This document shows, piece by piece, positions 23,158 to 35,600 of a stretch of DNA of 64,000 nt (positions are counted from its first letter, which is position 1; every line of letters starts with the position of its first letter). A program made the position numbers and the translations under genes. The notes below the pieces were generated by a model. That model made no database searches, had not been told where the DNA came from, and saw only the letters and a list, made by a program, of their open reading frames with translations. This stretch comes from Rhipicephalus microplus (lineage: Eukaryota > Arthropoda > Arachnida > Ixodida > Ixodidae), in assembly GCF_043290135.1 (NCBI RefSeq), contig NC_134707.1, positions 80,990,987 to 81,054,986 on the forward strand, written 5' to 3'.

Positions 23158-23810
23158 CCTCTGCAGGGACGTCTTATTCGATAGAAATGTGGTCAGTAGT
23201 GCCATCATGGACCCGAGCTAGGACCCCCGCCGACGCCTCGCCATGCGTTGCTTAGCTGTGTCAGGGAAAAGAGATGGATATGTGGGGTTTAACGTCCCTA
23301 AACCGCCATATGATTATGAGAGACGCTATAGTGGAGGGCTCCCGGAATTTCGACCACCTGGGGTTTTTTGACGTGCACCCAAATCTGAGCACACGGGCCT
23401 ACAACATTTCCGCCTCCATCAGAAATGCAGCCGCCGCAGCCGGGATTCGACCCGCGACCTGCGGGTTAGCAGCCGAGAACCTTAGCCACTAGACAACCAC
23501 GGTGGGGCCAGGGAAAAAGAGAGACTCTGGGGATTGAACCGATGCTGGTAGCTAGCACCTTTGAGGGCCCCCGGAAAAGGCAACGTGCCTCTTCGTCTGT
23601 TGCTTCGCATAAACGACACCCTTGTGCTGACCAAACAAGGGAAAATGGGCAGTTGCATTTTTTGTCTATATGTTCTCACGTGTTAATCTTCTGTTACTTT
23701 CAATTTTTCCTATCCACTCCTCTTTTCTGTTCACTCATATTTTTTTTTCTGGCGGCAAGGGTTTACTTTGTATGGGTATTTATCTTGGCTACACCATATG
23801 TGGTTATTCA
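23158..23810 (+). mobile_element. Orphan 5' leader of the I-group retrotransposon, split by a SINE
   Basis: 23158-23274 and 23509-23810 together match the leaders at 113-470 and 6783-7150, including GGACCCGAGCTA, GGGAAAAG and the CTGGCGGCAAGGGTT end. No ORF1 or ORF2 follows, so it is a 3'-truncated fragment. That is unusual for non-LTR elements, which normally lose the 5' end. It is older than the SINE inside it. Confidence 0.8.
23262..23522 (-). repeat. Ruka-like SINE inserted in the orphan leader
   Basis: The body is 23275-23508, reversed, with the head at the right end. CAGGGAAAAGAGA (23262-23274) and CAGGGAAAAAGAGA (23509-23522) flank it and differ by one A. The duplicated sequence is part of the retrotransposon leader, which fixes the order of events. 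Confidence 0.85.
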
Positions 23811-24716
23811 CTCTAAAAAATTGACAAGAGTGTCTCTGCTACACAACAATAAATCGTCATCTACTTCGAGTACTTTCCTCGCGCTATCCCCACGGTTCCG
23901 GTAGTTCGTGGTCGCGAACGGCGCGCGCGTTATCAGTGTGGCATAGCATTCCCGACAGGAAAGTGGCCAGCGCCGCGGGGTTATGAAACATCATATGTAC
24001 CAATCCTGCCGTTTTCGTGTGAATATGTCTACCATAATATTTTTAGTTTATTTGTTAAAGCTGCAAGACACAAATGTTAACAGCACAATATGGCCGCACT
24101 TGGACCCATTCGTAAAATATATCAGTGACCTCAAACAAGTGGCCCGCGACCTGGACATTGCTGTCTTCACCCCACATTTATTTTTATTTTCATGAAAAGC
24201 ATGAGCGTGAGCTACTCAGGCATATCTGGTTTAAAGCGTTGTTTTCGTAAGGCAGCCCAATAAAGTCACCATGTGTTAAAGTGTAACTGACAAAAAAAAG
24301 CAGCATGCCAGAATCGGAGTCTAGATTTAACTCATTTTGGAGAATGGTATCGACATGTCGTTGGATGTAATTTTAGCCTGAAATCTTCAGCAGTCACCCG
24401 TATTTGATATGCGGGAAAGGGTTTCTATTGCATGGTATCGTTTGTGTACGTGAATGGTATATGTACGACTCACCCCCCCCCCCCTCCCTGCCTACCCTCT
24501 TACCTTCTTTCTCGACCCGGCCCTTTGCGGGGCTGCATTCTGTGACTGCGGCTTTTCGCCTAAACTGAGTTAGTGACACCTGGTCTACATGAATCACCAG
24601 GATCTTGGCCGATCCCCCTAAGCGCATAGGTGCCAATCATCTCAGAAGCACCATCATATTCATGGCCGGTGCCCCGTTGTGGGTAGCAGCCAAGGAACGA
24701 GGCGGAAGCAAGCAAA
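23811..24716. other. Intergenic stretch before the copine-like gene
   Basis: There is a C run at about 24473-24484. No gene or TATA box is clearly seen. The ATG at 24717 has a good context (AGCAAAATGGC). Confidence 0.5.
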
Positions 24717-26225
24717 ATGGCGTTCGAGGCGTCGACGTCGAGCGAAGCGCTCGATATCCGCCTCGAAGTCACCTGGGAGGGCGTGCGCGACCGACGCAGC
24801 AACACGGGCTCGTGGTTGGACACGTTCGCCGTCTACTCGGTGAGTGACGGCCCTGACCGAGCCGCGTTCCGCGAGTTGGACCGCACCAAACCAGGCAAGG
24901 ACTGTGCGGCCGTCTTCGCCACCTCGTACCGGTTCGGCGAGACGCACCTGCTCCTCTTCGAACTATTCAGCGTGAACCGCATCACCAAAGCGAGCGAGCC
25001 GCTCGGCCGCGCTGTGTGCGGCGCGGTCGACATGCTCGTCTATCTGGACACTCCCTACATTCGAACTCTGGTGGACCGCAAGGGAGCCAAGGTACCCGGA
25101 AGCATCACGGTGATGCCACGTGCCGTCAGCCAGCCGGGAGGCTTCGTCGCTCTCGAATTTTCTGCCCGCTCGCTTCCGGTCAAGAAGCTGTTCCGTTCGA
25201 GCGATCCCATGCTCGAGCTCTGCGCGCAGGACGGCAACGCGGTCCTCGTCACCGAGGTCGTCTCGCGAAATCGGACGCCGCGCTGGAAACCTCAGGTGAT
25301 CAACTCGGACCGCTTTCCGGGCGGCGTACTCAAAGCCCGATGCTATGACGTCAATCTGACGGGAGAGCGAACCTTCGTCGGGGAGGCGACCGTCCTACTG
25401 GACGAAGTGGAAGTCGGCACCATGCTTCCGCTCGAGGCGCCTGAAGTGGCGGCCGCGGGCCTCGAGCCCAATTCGGTCGATGACGAGCGACCATCGCTGC
25501 TCGTCGAGCGGTGTCGCCAGTTTCCCTGGACGCTCATAGACTACCTGCATGGCGACTTCTCGCTTCACTTCGCCTTCATCATCGACCTGAGCTCCTCCAA
25601 CGGTGACCTGAGGCCCGGAAGCGACATGCGACGCGAGTATGAGTCGGTCATCTTCGCGTTCGATGAGGTGGTGCAGCAGTTCGATGAGGACCAGCTCCTG
25701 CCGGCCTTGGCGTTCGGTGCACGCACTTCGGCTGGTTTGATGAGTCAGCCATACATTTTTCTTTCCGGCAAGGGCGAGCCTCGGGTCAACGGTGTGCAAG
25801 GCGTATTGGAGGCGTACGCGCAAAGCCTGGAACGCCTGTTCTCTTCGGAACCATCGGAGCTTGGTCCGTCCCTGACGTACGTGGCCCAGCTGGCGCAACC
25901 GGCCCACTATTACGTGGTACTGGTACTCACCGATGGCAGGCTCGACTACGGGCTCAGCACGCTGGACTGCTTGTCGAAGGCGTCCGCCTGCGCCGTGTCC
26001 GTCGTGCTTCTGGTCATAGGCGAGGAAGGCTGCAGCCGCGCACTCCGCAGAGACCTGCTCTCACGCCGTCAGGCGGGTCTACGCGAGTGCGTGCACGTGG
26101 TTGAAGTCGCGCCGTACCGCGACCGTATGCACCTGCTGCCGCGAGAGGCGCTCGTTGCCGTACCGGAGCAGGTGATGCAGTTTCTGGCACTCCACGACGT
26201 CGAGCCCTCACTCGGTGTCCAGTGA
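24717..26225 (+). CDS. Copine-like protein, intronless, eroded calcium loops
   Basis: One 502-aa frame covers the whole copine architecture: C2A (about 10-125), C2B (about 140-255) and the copine/vWA domain (about 278-490). Recognisable pieces are LEFSARSLPVKKLFRSSDP, RTPRWKP, a MIDAS-like DLSSSNG (290-296), VNGVQGVLEAYAQSL and LTDG (404-407). Copines are cytosolic proteins that move to membranes when calcium rises. Here C2A lacks the usual SKSDP loop, and C2B reads CYDVNLTGERTF where copines have a D-rich loop, so calcium binding is probably weak. Animal copines are normally split by many introns; a single exon suggests retroposition. GC content and codon use are far above the surroundings. 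No tail or target-site duplication remains. Confidence 0.88.
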   Translation: MAFEASTSSEALDIRLEVTWEGVRDRRSNTGSWLDTFAVYSVSDGPDRAAFRELDRTKPGKDCAAVFATSYRFGETHLLLFELFSVNRITKASEPLGRAVCGAVDMLVYLDTPYIRTLVDRKGAKVPGSITVMPRAVSQPGGFVALEFSARSLPVKKLFRSSDPMLELCAQDGNAVLVTEVVSRNRTPRWKPQVINSDRFPGGVLKARCYDVNLTGERTFVGEATVLLDEVEVGTMLPLEAPEVAAAGLEPNSVDDERPSLLVERCRQFPWTLIDYLHGDFSLHFAFIIDLSSSNGDLRPGSDMRREYESVIFAFDEVVQQFDEDQLLPALAFGARTSAGLMSQPYIFLSGKGEPRVNGVQGVLEAYAQSLERLFSSEPSELGPSLTYVAQLAQPAHYYVVLVLTDGRLDYGLSTLDCLSKASACAVSVVLLVIGEEGCSRALRRDLLSRRQAGLRECVHVVEVAPYRDRMHLLPREALVAVPEQVMQFLALHDVEPSLGVQ

Positions 26226-28389
26226 TACGAGCAAGCGGGAAATGCATCGAGTGTGTATTGCTTCGAGGTGCGCTGTTCCGACATGCTGTTTGGTTACCTG
26301 CCCGTGGGAGCATGGGGAGAATATGTAAACATTGCGTTATAAAAATTTACGATTGATTGTTCGATATTGTGGTAGCGTGGAATAACACAAGTATTTCCGC
26401 AGCCGTTGAAAGAGTGCGCAGCATAATATATGTCGTGTAATGTGCGACGATATGAGATAAATCGTAATCACGCTATTGAAATTGATGTGTTTTAACTATA
26501 TCCGCCGAGGTTAACTTAAAACGACCACAAACAATCGGCCAATTTTTCAGCTGTTGTGCATGAGTGGCAGATTTTTTTTGTGTGTGTACTTTCACCGTAC
26601 GACTGAAATCTTAAAAAAAAAACTGGGGATTAGTGTATGCCCACGAAGCACATGTCCACAAAGCAATTTTTTAACTTCGTTCCAAAATACGGCGCTGATA
26701 GCAAAATGTGGCCGCTGTGCACAATAGTTAATGTTTTGGCTGACTGTGCATTACACCATTATAGGTCAGGAATTCCCAAGAGCAAGAAATCCTTGAGAAC
26801 TTGTTCTACGCCTAATGTTAATTTGGTATGACGCACAAGTGATGCCAAGAAACAGACGTGGTAGGGATGACGTAAAGACGACAACGGCAAATGAGCTGTT
26901 GGCTGTCGATCCAAATAACGGAAATACGACAATATTGGTCACCAAATTGATATATTGAGGCTTGATCGTCATGTCATCGGAACACGACTTGGCCAAGGTG
27001 AATTGATTTCAAGAACTAAAATTGCATCTACGAAAAGGTAACACCAGCTGTATAACAAGATAGCGGAAAACAAGGGCATGGACGAAGAGAGAGACACCGA
27101 CGGCACCAGACACAAGCACCGCCGGCGTTGTTGGCATATTTGTTCTTGTTTGCCAGCACTGTTCCATAGCCATGACGAAGACCAACTGACGCACATGTCT
27201 GCACATACTCCACCTATCAATACATGGTTGCGCCACGTAAAAGCAAGTGGCCGTTATTGTTGAGAGATTCTTCTAAGAACACCTGTGCAGCTGTGTAATT
27301 GCCTCTTCCGTGGATGAAGTGTTTGCGGCACAATGAAACGGTCAGTATAAAGTTATTGTTATGGCCATAAAAGGTGCGGGTATCCTCACAAAACCACATC
27401 ACATCTCAGAAAATTTTAAGAGATAAAACACGGGAAACGCGCATCAGCTGATTTCACACAGGGTGTAACTGTGGTAATAGTGAGCATTCACCTTTCTTAC
27501 TCTTTTTTTTTTCTTCCCGTATTTCATTTTTTATAAACTTCCGCCTTGCTTTAACCACCGGCTCGTTGGTCATTGCCACTCAGCGACTGGGCGTCATTTA
27601 GCGAGGAGCAATTGAGTAGTGAGCAAGGTACGCAACTGCAATGTCGTGTTCCTCTTCTCAAGTAGGTGCGAGTTGCGTTCAAGTTGCGCAGCGCACAACA
27701 GTGGTCCACCGCAATCGCATTCCCGATGAGCGATGGGTGGGTCTGTATTGAAGGCTGCTTACGTTTTCGCGCACCTTGCTGCGATGCCAATCTCACAGGT
27801 GCATGCTCAAGTGCTTCTTGGCAACCCGGTGTGCTTGCAACGTCACCGACCATGCCATGCGACTTCCGTCAATCCTCCGATGTGGAACGCAACCGGTCGC
27901 TTTTGCAGATGTAGCGCAAAGGAAACACAGAGAAGAAAAAGTTCTGCAGATTCTACGTACCTTGGGAATAAACGTTTTGCGAAGCGTGCTGAGGGACAGT
28001 GACTGTGTTCTAATTTTTTATTGAAAGACACGTTATGAAATCACGCTAATTATATGTACAAATGTTGCTAGTACCGACATATGCTGAAGAATTGCATATG
28101 TTTGTATAAATAGTTGTTAGCACTTGCGCAATGGTGCCAACAGGAACACGAGTATTAGCAACACCAGATGGGATAATGAAGTGTTGGTGCTGCGAGGATG
28201 GTAGCCCTGGACACTGCTACATAAATAAAGTTCAATGGATGGTACCTAACTACAATTCACGTTAATTCAACGTGACGGCTGTATTGTAGAAGTACGTATA
28301 CGCATTGTTTATAAAATTTGATAGCCAGTTACTGGAACCGCAATTGGCGCTTCACGAACATTAGGATCTAGTTAAAAAGTAGTTATTAG

Positions 28390-28560
28390 ACCTGGCGTGG
28401 CTCTGTGGTATACTTGATTGCCGTGCAGAATGCTTTAGTTTGATGCCTGCTGGGACCCTTAAATTTATTCTTTGCATTCATTGTGCAAATGTTGCTGATG
28501 TAAGCTTATTTAACGTTCACGCGTTGAAATTATTCGTGTGTGTTTTCGCCGTTCCTGGGT
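28390..28560 (+). repeat. tRNA-headed SINE-like repeat, degenerate
   Basis: A-box-like GTGGCTCTGTGGTATA starts the head; the B box is worn (AGTTTGATGCC). A head of the same type occurs at 48745-48830. Confidence 0.45.
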
Positions 28561-28576
28561 ACATACGAAGTGTCAA

Positions 28577-28898
28577 TCACTTGTAGCACATACCCACATA
28601 TCAAAAGCGCAATGGTGTTTGTTACGTTTTAATATGCTGTGGTTAGGACTCGGGTCACCACGGCCATAAATTGAACCCACGTCCGCGACCCTATAGTAAA
28701 CCGCAAGATTACGTAATTATTGCAGCACGGAATGACCTCACTTGTAGCACATACCCACATATCAATAGCGCAATGGTGTTTGTTAGGTTTTAATATTCTG
28801 TGGTTTGGACTCGGGTCACCACGGCCATAAATTGAACCCACGTCCGCGACCCTATAGTGAACCGCAAGATTACGTAATTATTGCAGCACGGAATGACC
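28577..28898. repeat. Tandem duplication, two 161-bp units
   Basis: Units are 28577-28737 and 28738-28898. By eye they differ at about five positions, so the duplication is recent compared with the old repeats nearby. Confidence 0.85.
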
Positions 28899-29482
28899 TA
28901 ACAGACCTACAGTGCGTGGAACAGCCCCTCAATTTTTTTAAGGAGTGCTGGACTTCGAGCTCATGTCCTTGACAAGATGTGGTTAGTATATTATTTTATG
29001 CGAACAATGCAAATGAGGCAAAATGTCGATGGCATCGAGACAAACACCTATGTATACTTAACGTAACAGTGGCAACGTGCAGAGTAGCAGCGGTAATAAA
29101 AGTTAACCTACGTTGAGTTTTACAACATTGAAGGGTGAAAGGTCTTGAGCGAGGCAAGACGACGTGCACTCGCAAGGCCGCCTAAGCCCAAATGCCATTA
29201 AATAGCACCTCACGCTATTTCGATTGATTTAGTGTATGAAAGACGAGGACAAAAAGATGGCGCTGCATCAGAAGCCAAAAAAAAAAACTGTACACAGTCT
29301 GACATTCTCTATGTCTTATTTGTGCTATATATCTTCAGCTTCTTCATAGAAAAACTGGTCCACGAATTTAAAAAAAATCATACAGTGCAACTTGTTAAAA
29401 AACGTTCAAGCCATCATCATTGTCCAGCCGACTAACTCAAAGAAATTCGCAAAGCCGCAAAGCCACTGGATGCGTTAGTTCA

Positions 29483-29626
29483 TCACATCTTCGAAGTGGT
29501 TCGGGTTGCATTAGGAAGTGCCCAGTAGGGAAAGGAATCGAGGTTGAACATGGCGTCGCCGACAGTCAGGACGCTGAGAAGTTCCAGGGCAGCGAACACC
29601 ACGTGCAGCTGACCTCCTATGGTAAT
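29483..29626 (-). CDS. SLC13-like exon 13, terminal
   Basis: A final hydrophobic span ([20 protein letters not shown]) is followed by [20 protein letters not shown] and TGA at 29485-29483. The ending matches AIFDLDHFPDWANVT of SLC13A5, including the glycosylation sequon. Confidence 0.88.
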   Translation of the reverse strand: MTIGGQLHVVFAALELLSVLTVGDAMFNLDSFPYWALPNATRTTSKM

Positions 29627-32600
29627 CTGGAAGGACGGTGGGATTCATTCATTTATGCAGATTATAAAGTCTGGGTTTCACGGAAGGAATGAGGCTTAAA
29701 CCAGACGAACACAAGAAAAAACACATGAACGAACGTCTGCAAACAGCCCGATTTTATTCGCAGGAAAAGGAAGTATGTACAAGCCCTCATTTCGACGGCA
29801 CTGATCATATGGTGTTCCTAAAACCGATAAAATTGGTATGTGATGGCGTATCTTTGACAAAAAAAAAAGGAAATATCATCAATGACACGTGTTGTATAAG
29901 GCCAAAGTTAATGGTTTTATGTCGGAAGATTTTGTTGCTGCAATCGCCATGCTATTTATGCTTCATTTTCATGTAACATTGGCCTTATACACCACGTGTC
30001 ATTGATCATATTTCCTCTATTGCCGAACATACGTCATCACGTCCAACATGTATTGCTTTGAAAAACACAATGTGATTAGCGCTGTCGACATCAGGGCCTG
30101 TATGTATTCCCCTTTCCTGCGAATAAAATCAGTTGTTTGCAGGCGTTCGTCCAGGCTTCTTATTGAACTCGTCTCGTTTGTGCATTATTCGTTCCGTAAA
30201 ACAAGCACCCACTAGCCCAACAAAAAACTCTACATAAGTGTGGGCCCCTATTCATAGTTAAGACTTACTAAGATACTTCGTCTAGATGTCATGTGAAGTA
30301 GGCTTATCACTGCTAAGACACGTATGCTTAAGGCCCTCGGCTTGAAAATAACCTAAGTCTGGGCCCATATACATTGTTAAGGCTCACCAAGATACTTCAT
30401 CTACATGTCGCGTGTAGTTGGCTTATCACTGCTAAGACACGTATACTGAGGGCCCTCGGCTTAAAAATAACATATTAGGTCTCACGTGCCAAAACCACTT
30501 TATAAATAGGGGGCACGCTGTTACGTGCACTGACATCGTACCGCACAAGGACCAAAGCCTTTTGTTCCCATGGAAATGCGACCGCCGTGACAGGGGCAAA
30601 GCTGCCACTATTGGGTAAGCATGGAAGTATCCTAACCGCTGTGTACTACAGAGGTGAAACTCGACTAAATAATGAGAGGAAACGTAATGCGAAGAAAGGC
30701 TGCCGGCGTACCCATTTATAGTGGCGCACTTTTAGCCCCAAGCATAGCATATGTGAAACAGCTAGCGCCTTTAGGGAAGATATGCAGCCGCTGAAGAAGA
30801 TTTTAATCTTTGCCTTCACGAGGACAAAAGGAAAATAGAAAAAAATGTAACAAATGGTATTGCAGCAATATTACATTTCAGAGTATTGAAAGTTGGAAGA
30901 GTTGGCACTGATTCAGAGCTAGAGCTTGCGCTACAAATGTTGGTGTCTGTCCCTTTTCTCGTCCACGTTTTTGTTGCGCAAGTTCCTTAGCTATGAATAC
31001 CACTTATGTTGTTGGTTTTCCAAGCCTTGCTAACACGAGCTGCAATTAGCGGGAAATTAAGAGGCATGGAATGAATAATAAAAACAGCAGTGAGATGCGG
31101 TTGTGAACGTGAGCGTGCACGCGAGGGCGGCAGGTGTCCGCCCCCCCCTCCCCCCAATCACCTAAAAAAGGATGCGCAATATCGGCCCCATACATTCAGC
31201 TAATAGGGACGAGGACTGACACATTGACGTGTTAGGGGGGGGCGCTGTGACTAATTTTCGCCCTTCGGCCTTATGATTGTGAAGCATGTTAGCTCACAAC
31301 CAAAAAGAGCTGCATGTAGTCAAGAAAATTCAATTGATGCCAAAAGATTAACACAGGGCGTGGCGCGCAGGTGCCGTCCGAACTGCTGGTTTAGTCGGGA
31401 TGCTTATTATTTATCTTGCCCTCACCATTCATCACGCTGCCCTACACTTGAAACGTTTAACCCTTTGTATAGCAGCGTCCTCATGTGTGGACTAAACATA
31501 CTAGCACACTGTGCTTCAACTGGTCAACTTCTTGCTCTTAAGAAAGTAAGATTTTGGGGAAAAGCGATGGCTAGCTTAATCAGAATTGGCTGGTATTTCA
31601 TGCCTATTCATGTGGACACTGGAATACAAAAGAATATTATACGTCTAATACGTTTATTATTGGCAGCAACTTGATTGCTTTTATTGCTAAGCTTCGTTAA
31701 CTTTCGTCTCCGACTTTTTCTAACTAAGCCCACACAATGCGGTGTAGCGAACTGTTTTCGCCCCCCAGCCCCACTTTGCTGCATTGCATTCACGTTATAA
31801 AATTGACCATGCAGACAAAAAACTTGGTTTCACTGCGCTGATGCACAAAACACCGTGAACCGAGCTCGTAATGGACGCGGTAAAGTGGAGTACAAGTACA
31901 CTACTACAAGCAGGGACTATTCCATAACTACTTGACCATCCCGGTGGTCTGGTGGTTGTGGAGCATGAGTGCTGACCCAAAGGTGACAGGATCAAATCTC
32001 CACCCCACGTGTGCCGAATGTTTCGATGGAGGCGAAAATTCTGAATGTTCGTGTGCTAATTATGTGGGTGCATGTTAAAAGAATACCAGGTGACCGAAAT
32101 GGTAAGGGCGCTCCACTAAGGCAGTCTCCGATACTCATGTGGTGGTTTTGTGACGAAACACCCAGATATTGTTATTACAATAATAGCATTGCTGCAACTC
32201 ATCACTATACCGTGTGGGTGAAGTAGCGCACTTTAGACGAAGACAAAGGAGACAAGGACGGAGACAAGAAGGAAAGATGTTCGGCGCACTCGTAACTGAA
32301 TTTAATTTAGAAAAAATCTACTATATGCGCCCATGCACCCCCGAGCTACACAGAAAAGAATTAACAATCAACAATGTTTTCGCACACTCAATGACTAATC
32401 ACTATTGAAGAGTCACAATCTAGCCCAGCGCTCAAACTTATTGCACTTCGTAATATTTCGTAACTACTCACCATGTCGAGAGCTGAGAGCCCACCGCAGT
32501 CTCTGAGCAAAGCGTTATTCTGCGACGACGTTGAGATGGAGAAGGTGGCCGAGGACAGCCGGGTCGCGGGCAGCATCAGCGTCAACGGGTTCACCTTCTG

Positions 32601-35600
32601 GGCACGGATCTAAGCGGTACGGCATCGCGGTTATCGATAAGCACGCGATAAGCACGCTTTGAGAACGCACTTCGAAGCTTTCTTGAAGCGCGTCCAAACA
32701 TAGCGTGACAAGTCATGAGCGTTAGTATTATAGATCAGCACTATATGGACATGTTAGCAGTTTATATGGGGTCAATTAAGACTGCGCATATACAGCGGTG
32801 TTCCCTAGTGCGCCGGAGATTTCCCATTCAGATACATGAAACTTCCCTATTTTGGAGAATTTTCCCTGCAAACGCTGACGAAATTCCCAGCACAAAAGTA
32901 CTAATTGCTGCCCTCACCTACGCACACACATACTATAACTACACGTTTCTCACGTACTGGTGACTTATGAAATCATGACTAGCCCCTCCACTGCTGCACA
33001 ACGAAAGCATGACTTTATTAATTCATATGTTGTTAGTACACTGCACATTATGAGCTTCAATCTTGTGTGCACATTGTGAGCTTCAAGTCTAGCACCTCTA
33101 GTAAACTAGAAATTGCTCTGCGTAAATTTCAGAAACAAATCTCAAAGGCTATGCTTGCGTGGTGCATGCGTCAGAACCGAATACAGCAGATGAAGGCACA
33201 CTGTGACCGCTAATTATCGGTCATAATAGAAGAATATAAACATTTCGGAAATTCACTGCAGTATCACGAAGATTCCCTTTTTCCCTTTAACTCAAATTTT
33301 CACGTGGGAAGTCCCCGCAAAGGGAAAATTTACTGCACGAAACATCACTGCGTGACATATAAAGCACCGGGATCTGCACGCGCGTACACACGCACAGTGA
33401 CGCTTCTTGAGCTTGTGACTCGAGCTTGTGACTTCACTTGAGCGACGCTGGCCAACACCATCCCGACGAGTCTCGTGCGCATACAGAAAGTGGGCAGGTG
33501 TACTGTTGCGCAGTTCGTAAATTTGCGACGCACCGCACACGTAATTCGAAGGATACAGGGTGTTTAACCTTGCTGACGAGTTTTACAGCGAAAGCGGTTC
33601 TTAGATCACTTTTCGGGTCACGTGCAGTTGTTGTCCGCCGCCGCCACCTGTGTCCATAACAAAATTGCGCGAAATTAGAAAAAAACCTTGCACCAATGAC
33701 ACAGTGGGGCTTGAACCCGGGTCCACTGGGTGCCAGTCCAGTATTCAACCACTGATCTACACTGGTGATTGCGACTTGTTGTCAAACTTGCCTTAGGCAG
33801 GCATGACCTTGCACCAATGGCACTGTGGGGCTTGAACCCGAGTCCGCTGGGTGCCAGCCCTATATTCAACCACTGATCTACACCGGTGCTTGTGACTTGT
33901 TGTCAAACTTACCTTAGACTGGCACGATCTCGGGAAAACAATCGCGTTATTACGACTTATAAAGCTTTTTAAAACAGCGACAAAAAAAAAACATTCGTCG
34001 AAATGCGAATAGCGTAACGAGTGGGCCGTCCAATGCTACAAACGATTGTAAAAGCTTGTTCCTGTTCCCTTATCAACTGTGGCGCACACCCACTTCAGCC
34101 AGAATTCCTCATCGTCGTCAGCCACTGCATGGACAATTGGCACAAAATTTCTTGCAAGTGTTTAGCGGATACCACGCTTATCAGAAGAATGACGAAAATT
34201 TGCAAATGCTGGCCTACCACCCAAATGTTGCTGTCTTTTAATAGTGCTCTTGTGGGTACCAACCAAGTGTTCTCGCAGTAGTTACCCAATGGGTGTTTTG
34301 AAAATGCTCTGAAAGGCCGCACTTCTAGCTTTCGCTGTGACTGCGCTGCGCCTACCGCGCAGGCCTGGCGTTTTTTTTTTGTCTGACCCCTTTCGCTTAC
34401 TTTAAAAGGTCACTAAACCACACCGAGTTCAAAGGCGAGACAGTAGCTTCGTCGTCATCTTGACTACTCTTGCTACAAGCGCTCCCTTCTCCTCGCCACT
34501 TACTTCTTCAGAAAACACATGGAATGTAAGAACTAACCATTAACCCCCGTATTCAAGAACGTCCCTTCGCTCAGCGCTTCACCTTCACTTGAGAAACCCG
34601 ATGGGAGCGCGGTCTCTAGGCACGGCAAGTCACTACATATCAACGATAACTTGCTGCAATTCTTCAGTAGCGCAGCGTCATTTTTGAGCCGAGCTGTGGC
34701 GCAGTGCTCAACTCTGTCAAGTGAATGGTGAAGATCAAGTCGAGGAGCGTTTGTGAATATGGGAGTAAGCCTATCAGGATTTCGTGCATTTTGACTTCAC
34801 GCTACCATCTCCGCTTGCGCCGTCACAAATGCAGGAAACGAAGTAAAATTAGTTCATCGCACACGGAATACAGTCATGTGAGACGAAGCAGACCGTTAAT
34901 GTGACTTCATAGTTCGCGCGACTTCAATGACAACTCGAAACCACCGATGCCGAAGAAGACGACAGCAACGACTAATTCGACGAATGAGACAACTGCCGAC
35001 GTAACCGACGTTATCAGCACTCACCTCGTCGTTCACATTGACGGCCACCAAGTGACGGCTCTTGTGGACACCGGCTCCCACATTTCTATAATAAGCCTAC
35101 ACCTAGCCGAAACTCTAAGGAAGGTGAAGATGCCATGGCACGGACCCAATATAAGAACTGCAAGAGGTCAATTGATGACACTGGTTGGAAAGTGCAAGGC
35201 CCGAATTTTCATCGCTGGTTCATAGAGGTATCTGTTGCGACCATTCGCAACAGATACCTTTCGTATATCAGCCCAATCGAGAGCTTGTCTTATCCGTATG
35301 TCACGTGAACGAACATCTGGCGCCACGAATTGTACCGATTGATTGACTGATATGTGGGGTTTAACGGCCCGAAACCACCATATTATTATGAAAGACGCTG
35401 CAGTGGAGGACTCCAGAAATTTTTACCACCACCTTCATTAACGTGCACCCAAATCTGGGCACATGGGCCTATAGCGTTTTCGCGTCCATCGAAAATGCAG
35501 TCGCCACTGCCGAGATTTGATCCCGCGACTTGCTGGTCAGCAGCCGAGTACCTTAGCCACTAGACCACCGCGGCGGGGCACGAATTGTGCCGTAAAGCCC

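Larger units (their letters stand above)
26226..29482. other. Intergenic stretch between the copine-like and SLC13-like genes
   Basis: This holds a tRNA-headed repeat (28390-28560) and a 161-bp tandem duplication (28577-28898). No coding signal is supported elsewhere. No canonical AATAAA on the minus strand is evident just downstream of the SLC13-like stop. Confidence 0.5.

Noticed and set aside
24660..25907. Long antisense frames opposite the copine-like gene
   Set aside because: They are shadows of a GC-rich coding strand, with no motifs.
31273..31674. 133-codon plus-strand ORF in SLC13-like intron 12
   Set aside because: No family motif, signal peptide or splice support; it lies among repeats. 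It is left out as a gene, though I cannot exclude one.
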